Below are positions 37,618 through 48,689 of a DNA stretch of 64,000 nucleotides, in pieces. The DNA is taken from assembly GCA_014084085.1 (NCBI GenBank), contig NPFB01000091.1, forward strand, positions 1-64,000, read 5' to 3'. The position numbers and the translations under genes are program-made. The notes below the pieces were generated by a model, which made no database searches, was not told the origin of the DNA, and saw nothing but the letters and a program-made list of their open reading frames with translations. This DNA is from Hondaea fermentalgiana. Its lineage: Eukaryota; Sar; Bigyra; Thraustochytrida; Thraustochytriidae. Position 1 is the stretch's first letter. The number at the start of each line of letters is the position of its first letter.

Positions 37618-39792
37618 GCGTACATGTGTGTTTTCGTACATTTGCGAGTGTTTGCAGCAAGCAGAGCGCCAATCGTCAGAGTTAGGGCCAGGGTCAGGAT
37701 CAGGGTCAGGCCCACAACTTGAAGAAGCGGAGAGAGCCCCAGTCCTCCGGGTCTGGGCCAGATCCGGAGACCCCAAAAGACCGCGTCTAACTCATGAAGA
37801 AAAAAGAACAGAAAAAGAAAAAAAGCTCGCCCAAATCGGGCGGACAACTTTCATCCTTGCTTTCGCGCTGCGCAAACATACTGCTTTTCCAAAAGTAGCT
37901 GTCGGCTGCGGCTGCCCGTCTCTCGCAGGGGTCGATGCGCGTTGGCGAGGTCTTCGTTTTACTTACCTTCCTAATTGTGTTCCGCGTTGAGGCTTTGGTA
38001 TGTGGAAACCACGTCCGTCCCCGCGTCGTTGAAGAGCGCGCGCTTCCAAGCAGTCGATCTATCGCCCGTGCTGGTCCCAATCGGGCGGCGGTCATCCCCG
38101 CCCGCAGCCGCTGATGCTTGCTTGCTTCCTTGCTTGCTTACAGTGCTGGGCTCCCAACGCCGCGCAGGTGCCGGTCTACAATCGCGCCAACGCTTCAGAC
38201 ATGAGCGCAGACTGCGAGCGACCCGACTGCGAGCGTGCGCGCGCGCGCTCTGGAAGCAAGGAAACAACTGTGGCGCCACTACCTCCGTCTGCAGCGTCCA
38301 TGCGTCGTCTCCAACCAAATCAAGTCTCTGCTCCCTCGACTTCGAGTCTATATATATCCTCGCCTCGCCGTCTGCATAAACCACAACGTTTCGCCTGGCG
38401 TATGACACGCACGGGGACCCAGGACCCTCGTGCGCGCCGCGGCTTTCTTCGGTCGCCGCCCGTCGGTCAGTCTGCGCGGCGCTCCATCGCGATGGACGCG
38501 AGGACGCGCGCATGCATGGGCGCGAGGGCGCGGTGCAGGCAGGTCTGCACGCATCGAAGGATGGACGCTCTCAGGAGGCAGCTCGTGCCTGGATCGCATA
38601 CTATTGCGTGTAGAAATATCTTGCGCGACGTGTGCACCACGGCCCCGCCGCTCGATCGCGATGCGCGCCAGGACGCGCGTGCAAGCGAGCGCCAGGGCGC
38701 GAGGCCAGCCTCGCGACCGCTCCGCTCGCGAGCGCCACGCCCTGCGCGATGGGCGCGCGGTCGATCGTCTCGTCTCGACGAGAACGGCGCCGGCGAGCCT
38801 GCCTGGCAATGGCACGTTGGGCCAGCGATGCGTGCCCTCCGCCGTTCTGGGCGCCGAAGATCGTCCCAGGCAGAGCTAGCCGGCCAGGCCCTGGCCGCCG
38901 CAGCTGCCGCTCAGGCTGCAGCTGCTGCTGGCGCCTCGGGCTCGAACGCCTGCGTGCCTGCCTGCGTACGCCTGCGTGCGTGCCTGCGTGCCTGCCTGAG
39001 AGCGAGCGAGCGAGCGAGGGCTGCGTTGGAGGACTGATCGTCTGCGAGAATGGTCCCGAGGTCCCGGAGCGCCTCGTCCCCGTCCCGGAGTCCGGCTCGC
39101 GCGGCCGCCCCGGGCTGTTGCGGCTGGCCGTCACGCCTTCCGGCCGCCGTCCGCGCGAGCCCCGTCTGCGCCGAGCTCTCCCTCGCTCGCGCCGTGTCGA
39201 GTCGTCTTCGTCATTCGTATCCGCTCGCTCGCTCCCTCCATCCAGACGCCGGCGCGAGGCCCGCTGCGAGACCGCCTCCTCGAGCCGGCCTGATTGCGCC
39301 TTTCCTCCCGCCCTCCCTCCCTCCTCCCCCCCTTCCTTCCCGTCCTCGCGCGTCGTCTCCGGCCTCCTGCCTGCCGGCCGCGGCTGCGCTCGATCGGGTC
39401 GAGGCCTCGCATTTTCCCGCCCGCGGCGGCACGGGCGAGCGGTCCGGGCCCGGATCCGGCGCGGCGCGGCAGTCCGCATTCGCATTCGCATTCGCATTCG
39501 CATTCGCATTCGCATTCGCATTCGCATTCGCATTCGCTTTCGCTTTCGCTTTCGCATTCGCATTCGGGAGCGGCAGAGCGAGAGCGCCGCGGCGTGCAGC
39601 GGCCGCGTCGGTTGGGCAGGCAGGCGGGCAGGCAGGCAGGCAGGGGAAGAAGAGAGGGCCTGAGCGCAGAGCAGAACCTGAACGGGGAGCCGAGTTGGGA
39701 CTCGAGCCGACGGTGCGGAGCGGCGGGCAGAGGGAGGCAACCGACGCGCGAGCGAGCGAGCGAGCGGGGCGGAGAGGAGCGAGCGGAGGAGG
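37618..39792. other. 2.2-kb spacer upstream of tubby
   Basis: No supported gene. It holds a GGGTCAGGATCA-type repeat (37685-37711), a diverged ~60-base direct duplication (about 38480-38540 and 38650-38708), CTGCGTGC-type runs (~38950-39000), the CGCATT tract and GGCA repeats (~39615-39645). Long frames occur on both strands but are Arg/Ala/Pro-rich by composition. Confidence 0.6.
39475..39564. repeat. (CGCATT)n hexanucleotide tandem tract
   Basis: Fifteen consecutive hexamers: ten CGCATT, three CGCTTT, two CGCATT, with no indel. It lies 229-318 bases upstream of the tubby ATG. It is the longest hexamer tract in the window. Confidence 0.96.
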
Positions 39793-41535
39793 ATGTACTC
39801 GGTGCCGAACGGAGAGGTGCGCGACCACTACCGCGGGACGTGGAACGCGCCCATCGCGGACCGCCAGCATGAGCGGGGGTCGGTGAACTACAACACGCCC
39901 ATGCCGGAGACCGTGCGCGGCGCGGACCCCAACAACCCCTTCGACAAGGCCTTTGCGGAGGTCGCGGGCGTCGTCAACACGGAGATCGATCCGAACTTCA
40001 AGGCGCAGCTCGCCGCCAAAATGACGACCCGCCCCGGAGAGGCGGCCCCGGCTGCCTTCCCAGGCGCAGCGCCGCTACCCGCGCGCCCCGCGCCCTCGCG
40101 AGCGCCGCCGTCTCGCCGCAACTCGTACACAGGCCAAATGTCGCCGCAGCCTCAGCAATCCTTTGGCTCGCCGCAGCCTCAGCAATCCTTCGGCTCGCCG
40201 CAGCCCCAGCAGTCCTTTGGCTCTCCCCAAGGCTATTCAGGATACGGTTCGCCGCAGCCCCAACAACCACAGCAGCACATGCAGCAACCTTATGGCGTCG
40301 ACATGCAGCAGCAGCAGCAATACCCGTATTCCTATGGGTCGAGCCCCCCCACCTATGGCGTCGAGGGATCCGACCCGTCCAACATGCTCTACGGCGCGCC
40401 CTCGAACGGCTACCAAGACCCGTCGATGGGATCCTTCCAGGGAGGCTCGTTTGGCGCCCCCTCCAGCCGCACCTTGCTCACAGAATTCTCCGATCCTGCA
40501 GGCTCGTCGACGTGGGACCCCTTCTTTGGCGAAACCTCCTCTTCCGTCTCGGTCGGAGCCGAGCGCAAGAGCACCACCACCGATGAATTCGACGACGACG
40601 AAGACGACGACAGCGATAGCGACCTCGACGACGAGGAAGTGGCAGACTCCATCTCAGCCTTTGACGACGCGAGCCTCGCCAAGGTCATCCCGGAAAAATT
40701 CTCCAACGAGGCAGCCCTCAGAGACTTCCTCCTCGCGCCCATGGAGTCCGAGAGACTCGTCAAGTGCGTCATCATGTACGATTCCACGGAAAAGGTTTGG
40801 ACCTTTACGAACCAGTCGAACGGCATGCGACTCATGACAGCCTTCAAGAGAACCGACGGGCTCAAGCGCCTCACAACCTCGATGCAGTGGGCCATCAGCT
40901 ACGCCCCGCGCGCGGTCGAAGACGACGGCTCGATGGAAATGCGCTCGCGCTTCGCTTCCTGGTCTTCGCAAAAGTCCAGCAAGTCCAAGTCCAAGTTCAA
41001 CGCCGCTCGCTCGCAGGACACCTTCATTGCCAAAATGAAGTCCAACGTCAACGGCTCGTCCTTTGAGGTCTTTGACACCGGGCTGAACCCGTCCAAAGCC
41101 ATGGGCGCCATGCATGCCCGCCGCGAGCTTGGCGCCGTGCGCATCGAAAAACAGCAGTATGACCAGTACCGCCGCAGGGTACGCGTTTGCATACCCGCCA
41201 TGGGCCACAATCGCCGGCCCTTCTCCAAAAAGGACCTCATGTTCGAGCGACTCGCCCAGGGAGACGATACCGTCTTCCCCTTGGCCAATCACGCGCCGAA
41301 CCGTCCGTCCTTTCTCCCCCGCCTCTCTGACTTCAAGGGCATGGCTCTCGCCAGCAGCATCAAAAACATTATCCTCCACAACCCGGCCGACAAGTCTGGC
41401 GACGTCATCTTTGTCTGTGGAAAGACATCCAAAAAGACGTTCAACTGCTACTTCAAGGAGCCCATGTCTCCGGCCATGGCCTTTGCCATCACTCTCGCCA
41501 GCATCTCCTCGTACGTGAACCCCTCGAGCAAGTGA
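39793..41535 (+). CDS. tubby-like protein with low-complexity N-terminal half
   Basis: A 580-residue protein. Residues ~115-230 are Gln/Ser/Gly/Tyr/Pro-rich, including three exact SPQPQQSFG repeats from a 27-base unit (40141-40221). An Asp-rich block follows (~258-285). The tubby C-terminal beta-barrel covers ~290-580: [20 protein letters not shown] followed by [10 protein letters not shown], then VCIPAMG, and a C-terminal hydrophobic helix [11 protein letters not shown], which is the signature central helix ending. Tubby domains bind phosphoinositides and link membrane lipids to trafficking, often to cilia. No F-box is seen. The N-terminal half could mediate condensate-like assembly, which is inference. 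Confidence 0.88.
   Translation: MYSVPNGEVRDHYRGTWNAPIADRQHERGSVNYNTPMPETVRGADPNNPFDKAFAEVAGVVNTEIDPNFKAQLAAKMTTRPGEAAPAAFPGAAPLPARPAPSRAPPSRRNSYTGQMSPQPQQSFGSPQPQQSFGSPQPQQSFGSPQGYSGYGSPQPQQPQQHMQQPYGVDMQQQQQYPYSYGSSPPTYGVEGSDPSNMLYGAPSNGYQDPSMGSFQGGSFGAPSSRTLLTEFSDPAGSSTWDPFFGETSSSVSVGAERKSTTTDEFDDDEDDDSDSDLDDEEVADSISAFDDASLAKVIPEKFSNEAALRDFLLAPMESERLVKCVIMYDSTEKVWTFTNQSNGMRLMTAFKRTDGLKRLTTSMQWAISYAPRAVEDDGSMEMRSRFASWSSQKSSKSKSKFNAARSQDTFIAKMKSNVNGSSFEVFDTGLNPSKAMGAMHARRELGAVRIEKQQYDQYRRRVRVCIPAMGHNRRPFSKKDLMFERLAQGDDTVFPLANHAPNRPSFLPRLSDFKGMALASSIKNIILHNPADKSGDVIFVCGKTSKKTFNCYFKEPMSPAMAFAITLASISSYVNPSSK
40141..40221 (+). repeat. 27-base coding tandem repeat (SPQPQQSFG)x3 in tubby
   Basis: Three near-identical 27-base units within the reading frame. 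Confidence 0.9.
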
Positions 41536-41768
41536 ACGAGGTGATCGCGCCACCGAAGAGTGAAACCTATATTCCAGATGTACATGCAGCCTTCAAAACC
41601 ACACGTACACCAATCCATCCATACCTACATACATACATACATATTCAAATTTTCTTCTCTGCTTCGAAAACGAACTCCCGAAAAGAAACACCTTCGATCA
41701 GTTTTTCGGTGTGACTAGTTCACAACTTGCTCACGTTCAAGGTTTGGGAAGTTTATGCTCAATAATGT

Positions 41769-41774
41769 TTTATT
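41769..41774 (-). terminator. candidate poly(A) signal overlapping the XPG stop codon
   Basis: On the minus strand the XPG gene ends GAATAAAAC, so AATAAA overlaps the TAA stop. A later signal may be the one used. Confidence 0.3.
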
Positions 41775-44700
41775 CAGCCTCTTTCGTGCCGCCGCCGTCG
41801 ATCTCCACGCCAACCGCATTCACAAATCGAACCTTGCGTCCTCCCGAGGACACGCTCTTGTCTTTGATCACATTCTGAAGACGCTTTGAACGCACAGCTG
41901 CAAAGCGCGATCCATCGTTGTAGGACACGACAAACGAGTCCAAGGTGGACTGCACACCTCGTTCGCGAAAGGCGCGAAGAGGCCGTTCGATCTGCGCATG
42001 GGCCTCCGCGTCACTCCAGCCCAACTTGGCTGCGCAGTACCGCCGAATTGCGGCCTCCTCGGGGTCTTTGAACTCGAGACGAAAGTCATTGGGCAACGGC
42101 GCGACAATCGGTTTCTCGTAAGCCTCCACTACCTGCAACGAGGGGAACTGTTCAGGAACAACCCATTTCTCCCGCGCTTTGCGATGGGAGCGCTTGAATT
42201 CACGCTGAGCCGGAGTATCTGTACTTTGACCGCTTTCGAGCTCAGGAGGCGAGTTCACCCACTTACGAAAGTCTGCCAAATTGGGAAAGGCGTGCACCAC
42301 CTCGGAAGCATTCACAATACCGATTCCCTTGATCCCCGTTGTGTAATCGCTTCCTAGCAAAAGCGCCATATGAATCATGTCTTTACGATTCATACCGAGC
42401 TCCTTTTCAACGTCAGACGTCTTGTACGCCTCGACATACTTGCGATCGTCAAAGATGTTCTTGTACACGTTGCGCGCCCCGAACAAGAAGGCGTCGCAAT
42501 CGTCAGTGACGACGCCGTCGACAATTCCCGAAAGTTCGAGCTCGGCGCATTCTGCTTCCGCCTCCATCGGAGCCTCAACGTACGGAAGTCCAAAGAGGCG
42601 TAGCAACTCCTTGACGTCTTCGAGCATCGCAGGCGTGACCGTTTCCGAATCGCGCTGAGCCGAATAGCGCGTACGCATCAAATCCTCGTTTTCTTGCACA
42701 AGAGAACTCCGCGCCGCGCGCAAGCGCCTTTCTCGGTCTTCATCGGACTCCTTTTCCTCTAACGCGCGAAGTCTTCGTATCTCAGCGGCGTTTTCTTCTT
42801 CTTTTCGCAGCAGTGCTTCTTCGACTTCAATCGCCTCTGCAGAGGCCACAAGGTCGTCGCTTTCTGTTGCAAGGTGGTTGACATCCTTTTCCGGCGTCAC
42901 AAACGATTCCGCTCCATCGACTTTCGTTTCTTCCTGTGATGCTGACGTGCCCACGGCCGCTTCCTCCACATATTCGACATCGTTCACAGGGCTGAGAGCA
43001 GCATCCGCATCGCTTTCAGTCGCGACCCTTCCGCTGCCAACACCATCTCCAGAACTGCGCGCAGCAACGGCCTCGGTGTCACTTGCAGCTTTTGCATCTT
43101 CTCCATCCACATCGCGCGATGCAAGCTTAACTTCGACTTGGTCCAAGTTTTCAAGTTCACCATCGACATCATGAGCTTCAGATGCGAGATCGATGTGCTC
43201 GCTGCCGGATTTTCTTGCATCAGGAGCGACGCTTGACGAGAGATCTGCAACTTTGTCGTCAGCAACTTTGTCGTCAGCAACTTTGTCGTCAGTAACAGAC
43301 GCGTCAGTGGCGGATTTGATAGCACGTTGGCGCAATGTTGACGACGCCAAAGGTTTTGTCGGTCTCTGCCCTAGATGATTCGACGGCAGCCGCAAGACCA
43401 CAGACTTTAGCGGAGGCGCCTTCGGGGGCTCCTCGAATTGAATTGAGTCGAGAAAATCGTCATCGTCATCGTCATCGTCATCATCATCATCGTCGTCGTC
43501 AACGACGACGTCGTCCCCGTCCTTGACAGCTATTGCTTTGCTGATTGCATCGCCAGCGCGATCAATGCTCCTCGCATCGTCAGAAGTGGTGTTGTCACTT
43601 TTCGCAGGTTGAGTTCTTTCGATGTTGTCTGTTTTCTGAATGGGACCCTCTCCACTCGTCTTCTCGATCTCCGGGGTGGAATCGCTCTTGACCACATTTG
43701 CATGCTCTGATATCTCGCTGATATCTTCACCATCATCACCATCGTCATGTAAAACCTTGCGACGACGTTTCGCAGAGACCGTAGGCGCAAAATCTGAATC
43801 CGAATCTGAATCCGAATCGCCGATGTCGACCACCTCATGCACTCTTTCCTCCGATCGCGACGGCGCTGGAAACGCGGAGGAAGAAGAAAACGATGACGAC
43901 GACGACGACGACGACGATGATGATGATGATGACACGCGGGTCACGGTCGGGTTTGCAGGATCCACCGAGGTCGCAGCAGAAGAGGCAGCAGCCGCCAGAG
44001 CGGCCGCTTTTCGCTTGCGCACAGCGCTACGAACTGCATTCGCAGCCCACGACGTGAGGTGAGACGCAGTGTTCATGGCCTTGGAGAGAGCCTCTTCGCT
44101 ATGACCCGTGTAAGTTCCCGCATGATTCGCTGCCTGCATCTTGAAAAATTCCTGAGAGTGTTTCCCTGGCTTCTGAGCGAGAATCTTATCAAGCGTAGAG
44201 CTGTTTGGTACAGGAGGCAGTGCGGTTGATTGCCCCTTTACGCCTTGCTGATGAGTCGGGGTCACTCCCGGGGATTGGTCTGTTGTCTTGTCCTTGAGCA
44301 CATATTGCACGCGCGCATCTGATGCAATGCGCTTGCCTGCACCCGATGCCTTGGCGAGATTGGACTCAACATTATCAAGTCTCTTTTTCAAATTGACGTC
44401 CTTGAGAAAGTGCGACAGCTGCATTGCAGAATACTGTCGCGGGTCGCCTGCTACTGGAATAAACTCATTTCGTTTCGATTCGCGCTGCCTCCGTTTGTCT
44501 TTGAGAAGGGCAATGACTTCGTACTGCAAACGCTTGGGAAGCACACCGATCGAGGAAATGTCGACCGTCCCGTCGGCCATGACGGGAAGCTGGGCAATGA
44601 TCTCCTCGACCTGTTCGGATGAATCTGCAAAAATGTCATCTTCCAATGTGTTGTCCACTTCGGACTTGGCATTATTGTTGTGGTCGTCAGCTTTCGCTGC

Positions 44701-45390
44701 CGAGGCTGTTGCGGCCTCGATGTCGGCAACAAGATCGACAGTCTTTGGCGCCTGCGCATCCTGGGGTTTGCCAGGTTGCGCCGCGCCTGCCTGACTCCAC
44801 GAGATCCCCAACGGCAGGTCTTCGTCATCATCGTCGTCATCATCATCATCATCGTCAGCGTTTTGTTCATTGGTCGCAGCGTCTGTTGAAGTTGCTGCTG
44901 CCCCGACCCCGGGCCTTGCTTTGGGCATATTGAATCCGGAGGCGATGCCGGGCTGAGACGTCTCCGGAGCGTTTTCGATGCGCGCATCGCCAGGCAAGAG
45001 CTTGGCCTTGTGTGCTTGCTGTGCTTGTGATACCTCGCGCAAAAGCATTTGGTTGAGAAGGAGTTTTTGCGCGGCGCGCTTGAGCATGCGCTCATTAAAG
45101 TCTGCCTTGGCGCGACGCGCCTCTCGGATCCTTCGCTTGAGCACAGGTACGCCGCCATCAAAGACAAAGAGCGGCTTGATTTTGTTGGCGAGCAGCTTGA
45201 GAATGCGTCGCAGCGAGCCGAGAATGTGCGCATTGTGGATCATGCGGCCGTCCTCTTTACTCCGCATCGCCTTGATAAACTGCGTAAGCCATATGCTGGC
45301 GTCGACCGCGAGCACCTTGCCCTGAAGCGTCTGCACATCGACGCGTCGGCCCACGGGCGCGAGCGCCTTCCACAGCCCATGGACGCCCAT
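41770..45390 (-). CDS. ERCC5: XPG/Rad2 nucleotide-excision-repair endonuclease
   Basis: A 1206-residue protein starting MGVHGLW, the universal XPG/FEN1 N-terminus. N-region catalytic aspartates are Asp30 (VLAVDASIW) and Asp78 (FVFDGG). A long acidic spacer (~120-900), typical of XPG and absent from FEN1, carries the TFIIH-contacting part in homologues. The I region begins near residue 930: MEAEAECAEL, then VTDDCDAFLFGA, then LLGSDYTTGIKGIG (helix-hairpin-helix). QSTLDSFV (~1147) resembles a PCNA-interacting box. XPG cuts the 3' side of DNA lesions in nucleotide excision repair. Inside the spacer three DDKVA repeats derive from a 15-base unit (about 43253-43297). Confidence 0.95.
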   Translation of the reverse strand: MGVHGLWKALAPVGRRVDVQTLQGKVLAVDASIWLTQFIKAMRSKEDGRMIHNAHILGSLRRILKLLANKIKPLFVFDGGVPVLKRRIREARRAKADFNERMLKRAAQKLLLNQMLLREVSQAQQAHKAKLLPGDARIENAPETSQPGIASGFNMPKARPGVGAAATSTDAATNEQNADDDDDDDDDDDEDLPLGISWSQAGAAQPGKPQDAQAPKTVDLVADIEAATASAAKADDHNNNAKSEVDNTLEDDIFADSSEQVEEIIAQLPVMADGTVDISSIGVLPKRLQYEVIALLKDKRRQRESKRNEFIPVAGDPRQYSAMQLSHFLKDVNLKKRLDNVESNLAKASGAGKRIASDARVQYVLKDKTTDQSPGVTPTHQQGVKGQSTALPPVPNSSTLDKILAQKPGKHSQEFFKMQAANHAGTYTGHSEEALSKAMNTASHLTSWAANAVRSAVRKRKAAALAAAASSAATSVDPANPTVTRVSSSSSSSSSSSSSSFSSSSAFPAPSRSEERVHEVVDIGDSDSDSDSDFAPTVSAKRRRKVLHDDGDDGEDISEISEHANVVKSDSTPEIEKTSGEGPIQKTDNIERTQPAKSDNTTSDDARSIDRAGDAISKAIAVKDGDDVVVDDDDDDDDDDDDDDDFLDSIQFEEPPKAPPLKSVVLRLPSNHLGQRPTKPLASSTLRQRAIKSATDASVTDDKVADDKVADDKVADLSSSVAPDARKSGSEHIDLASEAHDVDGELENLDQVEVKLASRDVDGEDAKAASDTEAVAARSSGDGVGSGRVATESDADAALSPVNDVEYVEEAAVGTSASQEETKVDGAESFVTPEKDVNHLATESDDLVASAEAIEVEEALLRKEEENAAEIRRLRALEEKESDEDRERRLRAARSSLVQENEDLMRTRYSAQRDSETVTPAMLEDVKELLRLFGLPYVEAPMEAEAECAELELSGIVDGVVTDDCDAFLFGARNVYKNIFDDRKYVEAYKTSDVEKELGMNRKDMIHMALLLGSDYTTGIKGIGIVNASEVVHAFPNLADFRKWVNSPPELESGQSTDTPAQREFKRSHRKAREKWVVPEQFPSLQVVEAYEKPIVAPLPNDFRLEFKDPEEAAIRRYCAAKLGWSDAEAHAQIERPLRAFRERGVQSTLDSFVVSYNDGSRFAAVRSKRLQNVIKDKSVSSGGRKVRFVNAVGVEIDGGGTKEAE

Positions 45391-45814
45391 GGCCAACGAC
45401 TTGCCGCCGTCCGCTCGTCGACGCGGTTCTTTCTGCGCAGAAGGCGGTTTGCGGAGGCCGCGCTCTGCGACCTCGCCTTCCCCGCGGCCACCCGCGCAAA
45501 GTTTGCGAGGCCTCGGCTGGCCTCTGCCTCACGATTCTTCAAGTTGTTGAGAGTATGAGTTCGACCCAACGCAGGTCACTCTCTTCCGCCTTCCGAGTCC
45601 TTGGACGGCAGAAAACAAGCTAGGCGCAAGAAGAGTCACTCGCTGTCACATCACGACTCACACGCACTCCGACGAAAGAGGCAAACCTCGAGTCGCATTA
45701 ACGTGCTCCAAAACGTACTTTGTCGTAAGAGTTGCTTGCGTTGAGTTGCCGACGAAAGAAGTCGCGAGATCGACCACCTTGCGGGACTTGCGATAATGTA
45801 TAAACTCTTTCTAG
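45391..45814. other. spacer between XPG and the next minus-strand gene
   Basis: 424 bases containing the XPG promoter side and the 3' end of the upstream neighbour. No gene or notable repeat is seen. Confidence 0.55.
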
Positions 45815-47830
45815 TTAGGAATCCACATGAGCGGCGAGAAAACTTTGCTGGGCACTGTCAATGACAGAAGCGACAAAGGCCGATGCGACAAGACCAACTT
45901 GAGCCTCTGCAGAACGCAAAGCCATCTGGACACTCTCTTCCACAAAAGTGCAAGCGAGCTGGTGTCTTATCCGGACATGAATGTTAGAAAGTCTTCCCTG
46001 CGCAATATGTAGAATACCATCCATACATGCAGCGCCAACAGTCTTGCGTGCCACCCCGGAACGCGAGCGCGCGGCTCTTGCGCGAACAGATGAGGTAACT
46101 GCCACGTCCAATGATCCCTCTACAGTATTTCTTGCAACGAGACGCAGCGTCGCGGCAGCATCTGGATCGTCCAAGGTTTCGGGAAGCTCCAATGCGGGAT
46201 CTCTGCTCTGCAGAGGCTCGCGAAGTTCACGCTTGACTTGTGCCTGGACGGCAAGATCAACACGCATGGCTTGATCCTGCACAAAACAATGCCGCGCGAG
46301 GTGTTTGCGCTGCAGTTCAATGCGGCGATAATGTAAGCTCTTGGACAAACGCTGGAACTTGTTGCGCAAGGCCTCAATCTCGGGAGGCAGACGTGGCGTA
46401 GGTCTTCGCAATTTCTTTTCGTGCGCGCGGAGACGTTCCTGCACCTGGGCCACAGCAGTTTCGAGCGTGTCGACAACTTTTTGGCTGGCAGCAATGTCTG
46501 CGTCCATACGCTCGAGTTTGCTACGACTATCGCTTCGAAAGGCGTGCAGATCTGCCTGTGTGAGCGGAGGTAATGCATTTGGGTTTGTCAGCACTTCTGA
46601 TACCGTAAATGCGGGAACTGGCTGATCGCAAAGGCAGGCACGTCCTTGTGCCTGGGGCTCAACGCTCAAAGTCTTGGCTTCACGTGACGCTGCGCCCAGT
46701 GGAGCAAGTCGATTTGCACGCAGGCCAGAGCTGTTTAAGCGACCACGCGTCCTCGCATCCTTTGAATTCTGGGGTCGAGTTCCAAGAGTACCATCCGGAA
46801 TCTCTTGCTTGACGTCCGCGCTGATGCCGCCTTTAATCTCTTCGTGTGCAACTTGTCGCTCTGCGAGGCGTTGCGTCGCGCGTTCATGCTCTTGGACGAG
46901 GATTGCCCAGGCGGCAATCATGCGCCGAGTTGCGAGGTCGCCAATATGGCTTGTATCCTGCGGATCTTCGGAATACGACAAGGTCATGTTGCTGTCTTCA
47001 TTGTCCTTGTGATGCAGTTCGTGAGGCGCTTCGGATTGAAATGGAACACGAACCTGGCCACTCTCGTCGCTAACAGGAAAGAGAAACGGGTTGCCACGTA
47101 ATCGAAAGGTGACCGGGTCGTAGTGAAAGTGTTTGGCTACGGCGGCTCGAAACGACGCGTGCGAGTCAAACGAGCCGAGGTCCACGAGGACGCGTAGTAG
47201 GTAGTTGCGATTCTCAAAGATGAAGGGAAGGGGTTCTGGCAGACACTCGCGCCACTTCGAGATAGCTTCGATGGCAAGAAGCGAGGCTTGCCGGATATCC
47301 AGAAGAAGTTTGATGCAGGTTTTACGAGAAAATTCTGCCGAGTCATTCGGCCCAGCTTGATCCTTGAGCAGAGCGAGGAGAGATTCGCGCTCGAGAATTC
47401 GCTTCACAACGTTCATCTCGATGCCTTTCGCTTCGTCATGAACGATTTGTAGCGAGATACTTGCCCTTTTCCTCGATACACCATCACTCGCCATCGTTTT
47501 GCGGCCCACATCGAGCTGCACGTGTCCACTCGATTTCTTACTATTATTCTCAAGGTTTGAGTGCATCTCGCGGGGCGCGTTCGCCGCACATTTGGCCTTG
47601 TAGCGAAGGGCGCGCTTGCGTTCTGCGTCGCGCTTTGCGCGGTCTGTGTCTGCATTGTACGGAGGAATGCCGCGTTCAGTGGCAGGAAAGCACACGTTCC
47701 ATTGAGGCCGCGCATCGTCGCGATTTAGCTTGGCCTTGTTTCTGGCCCTGGCCTTGGTCTTGGTCTTGGCTTTGGCTTTGGCACTGATGACCCCCCGTGG
47801 CACTTGCTCCTCTGCCGCTCCGGTGTTCAT
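45815..47830 (-). CDS. conserved-looking protein of unknown function with coiled coil
   Basis: A 671-residue protein from the first ATG (47830). A Lys/Ala/Thr run near the start comes from a TTGGCC/TTGGTC-type repeat. Residues ~130-270 form a helical segment (LLLDIRQASLLAIEAISKWR, then FENRNYLLRVLVDLGSFD, then FRLRGNPFLFP) whose pattern I recall from uncharacterised proteins of ciliated protists, often with IQ motifs; that link is weak. Residues ~440-545 are heptad-like coiled coil (KLERMDADIAASQKVVDTLE). The C-terminal ~90 residues are helical and Ala/Val-rich, without a confident membrane span. No signal peptide is seen. It is divergent from the VCBS receptor-like gene. Confidence 0.72.
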   Translation of the reverse strand: MNTGAAEEQVPRGVISAKAKAKTKTKARARNKAKLNRDDARPQWNVCFPATERGIPPYNADTDRAKRDAERKRALRYKAKCAANAPREMHSNLENNSKKSSGHVQLDVGRKTMASDGVSRKRASISLQIVHDEAKGIEMNVVKRILERESLLALLKDQAGPNDSAEFSRKTCIKLLLDIRQASLLAIEAISKWRECLPEPLPFIFENRNYLLRVLVDLGSFDSHASFRAAVAKHFHYDPVTFRLRGNPFLFPVSDESGQVRVPFQSEAPHELHHKDNEDSNMTLSYSEDPQDTSHIGDLATRRMIAAWAILVQEHERATQRLAERQVAHEEIKGGISADVKQEIPDGTLGTRPQNSKDARTRGRLNSSGLRANRLAPLGAASREAKTLSVEPQAQGRACLCDQPVPAFTVSEVLTNPNALPPLTQADLHAFRSDSRSKLERMDADIAASQKVVDTLETAVAQVQERLRAHEKKLRRPTPRLPPEIEALRNKFQRLSKSLHYRRIELQRKHLARHCFVQDQAMRVDLAVQAQVKRELREPLQSRDPALELPETLDDPDAAATLRLVARNTVEGSLDVAVTSSVRARAARSRSGVARKTVGAACMDGILHIAQGRLSNIHVRIRHQLACTFVEESVQMALRSAEAQVGLVASAFVASVIDSAQQSFLAAHVDS

Positions 47831-48689
47831 TTGTCGCAGGCGCACAAGGATGGACCACGGGGGCCCCGACCGCACGATTGACCCTTTGTTGATCCAGAGA
47901 GCGCGCAAGCGCGCAAGCAAGCTTGCTAGCTTCGTCTGCCCGGGTAGCGGCCGGCCAGTCTGCCGAAATCTATCGATCGCCGCGGCGCTTCGTCATCGGT
48001 TCTACGTTCCCGTTCCCACAACGCGAACGCAAGTGTGGAAAATAGTGTGTACTCTCGAACCTTTTCTCTGTTCTTCTTCTTCTTCTTCTTCTTCTTCTTT
48101 CACCAGCCAGCTGGATGATGCGACCCGCAGCCGCTGGCTTATGTAGCACGTTTTGGCGGCTGACTCGTTGCCCTGATTGCTGTCTCGTTGGCTACCGAAG
48201 CAATCACGTCAATTCTCTCTGAAGAAAAGAGTTCGTTGATTGACCGAAGGAGTGCGCCGAGGCTAAGCGAGGCAGACCCACGAGTCGCGATTTACCTTTG
48301 ACTGCATGAATGCGACACGTCTGTCCTCACAGAGGCGGCCTCGTCCGAGTCGAAAAGGCCGCAGCCGCCACCTCTATAGGCCTACCGATAATGCCCGGTC
48401 GTTTCTGTTGGTCAATCGTGTCATTCATGTCAATCAATCACCACACACAATCCGAGCCAGCTCAGGCTGAGCGAAGAGTCCACTTCTACGCAAAAACCCG
48501 CGCCGCGGGGGGCGGCGAGCGGGGGACAAAGGCAAGCTCGCGGAGCAAGCTCGCAGAGGCGGGGCGAGAGAGAATTCCGCAAGGGGCAGCAAGCCCGCAA
48601 GTCCGCAAGCCGAGACACCGCGCGGAGCAAGATCGTTCGCTCGCTGGCGGCTCGGCTGACTGTCTGCACACGAGATCGCGCGCACGGCA
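47831..48689. other. divergent spacer with (TTC)n
   Basis: 859 bases between divergent starts. It has a (TTC)n run at about 48073-48100. No gene is supported. Confidence 0.55.

Noticed and set aside
38601..39740. 379-codon minus-strand frame upstream of tubby
   Set aside because: Runs through the CGCATT tract, giving an Arg-Met/Arg-Lys dipeptide run; composition explains the openness.
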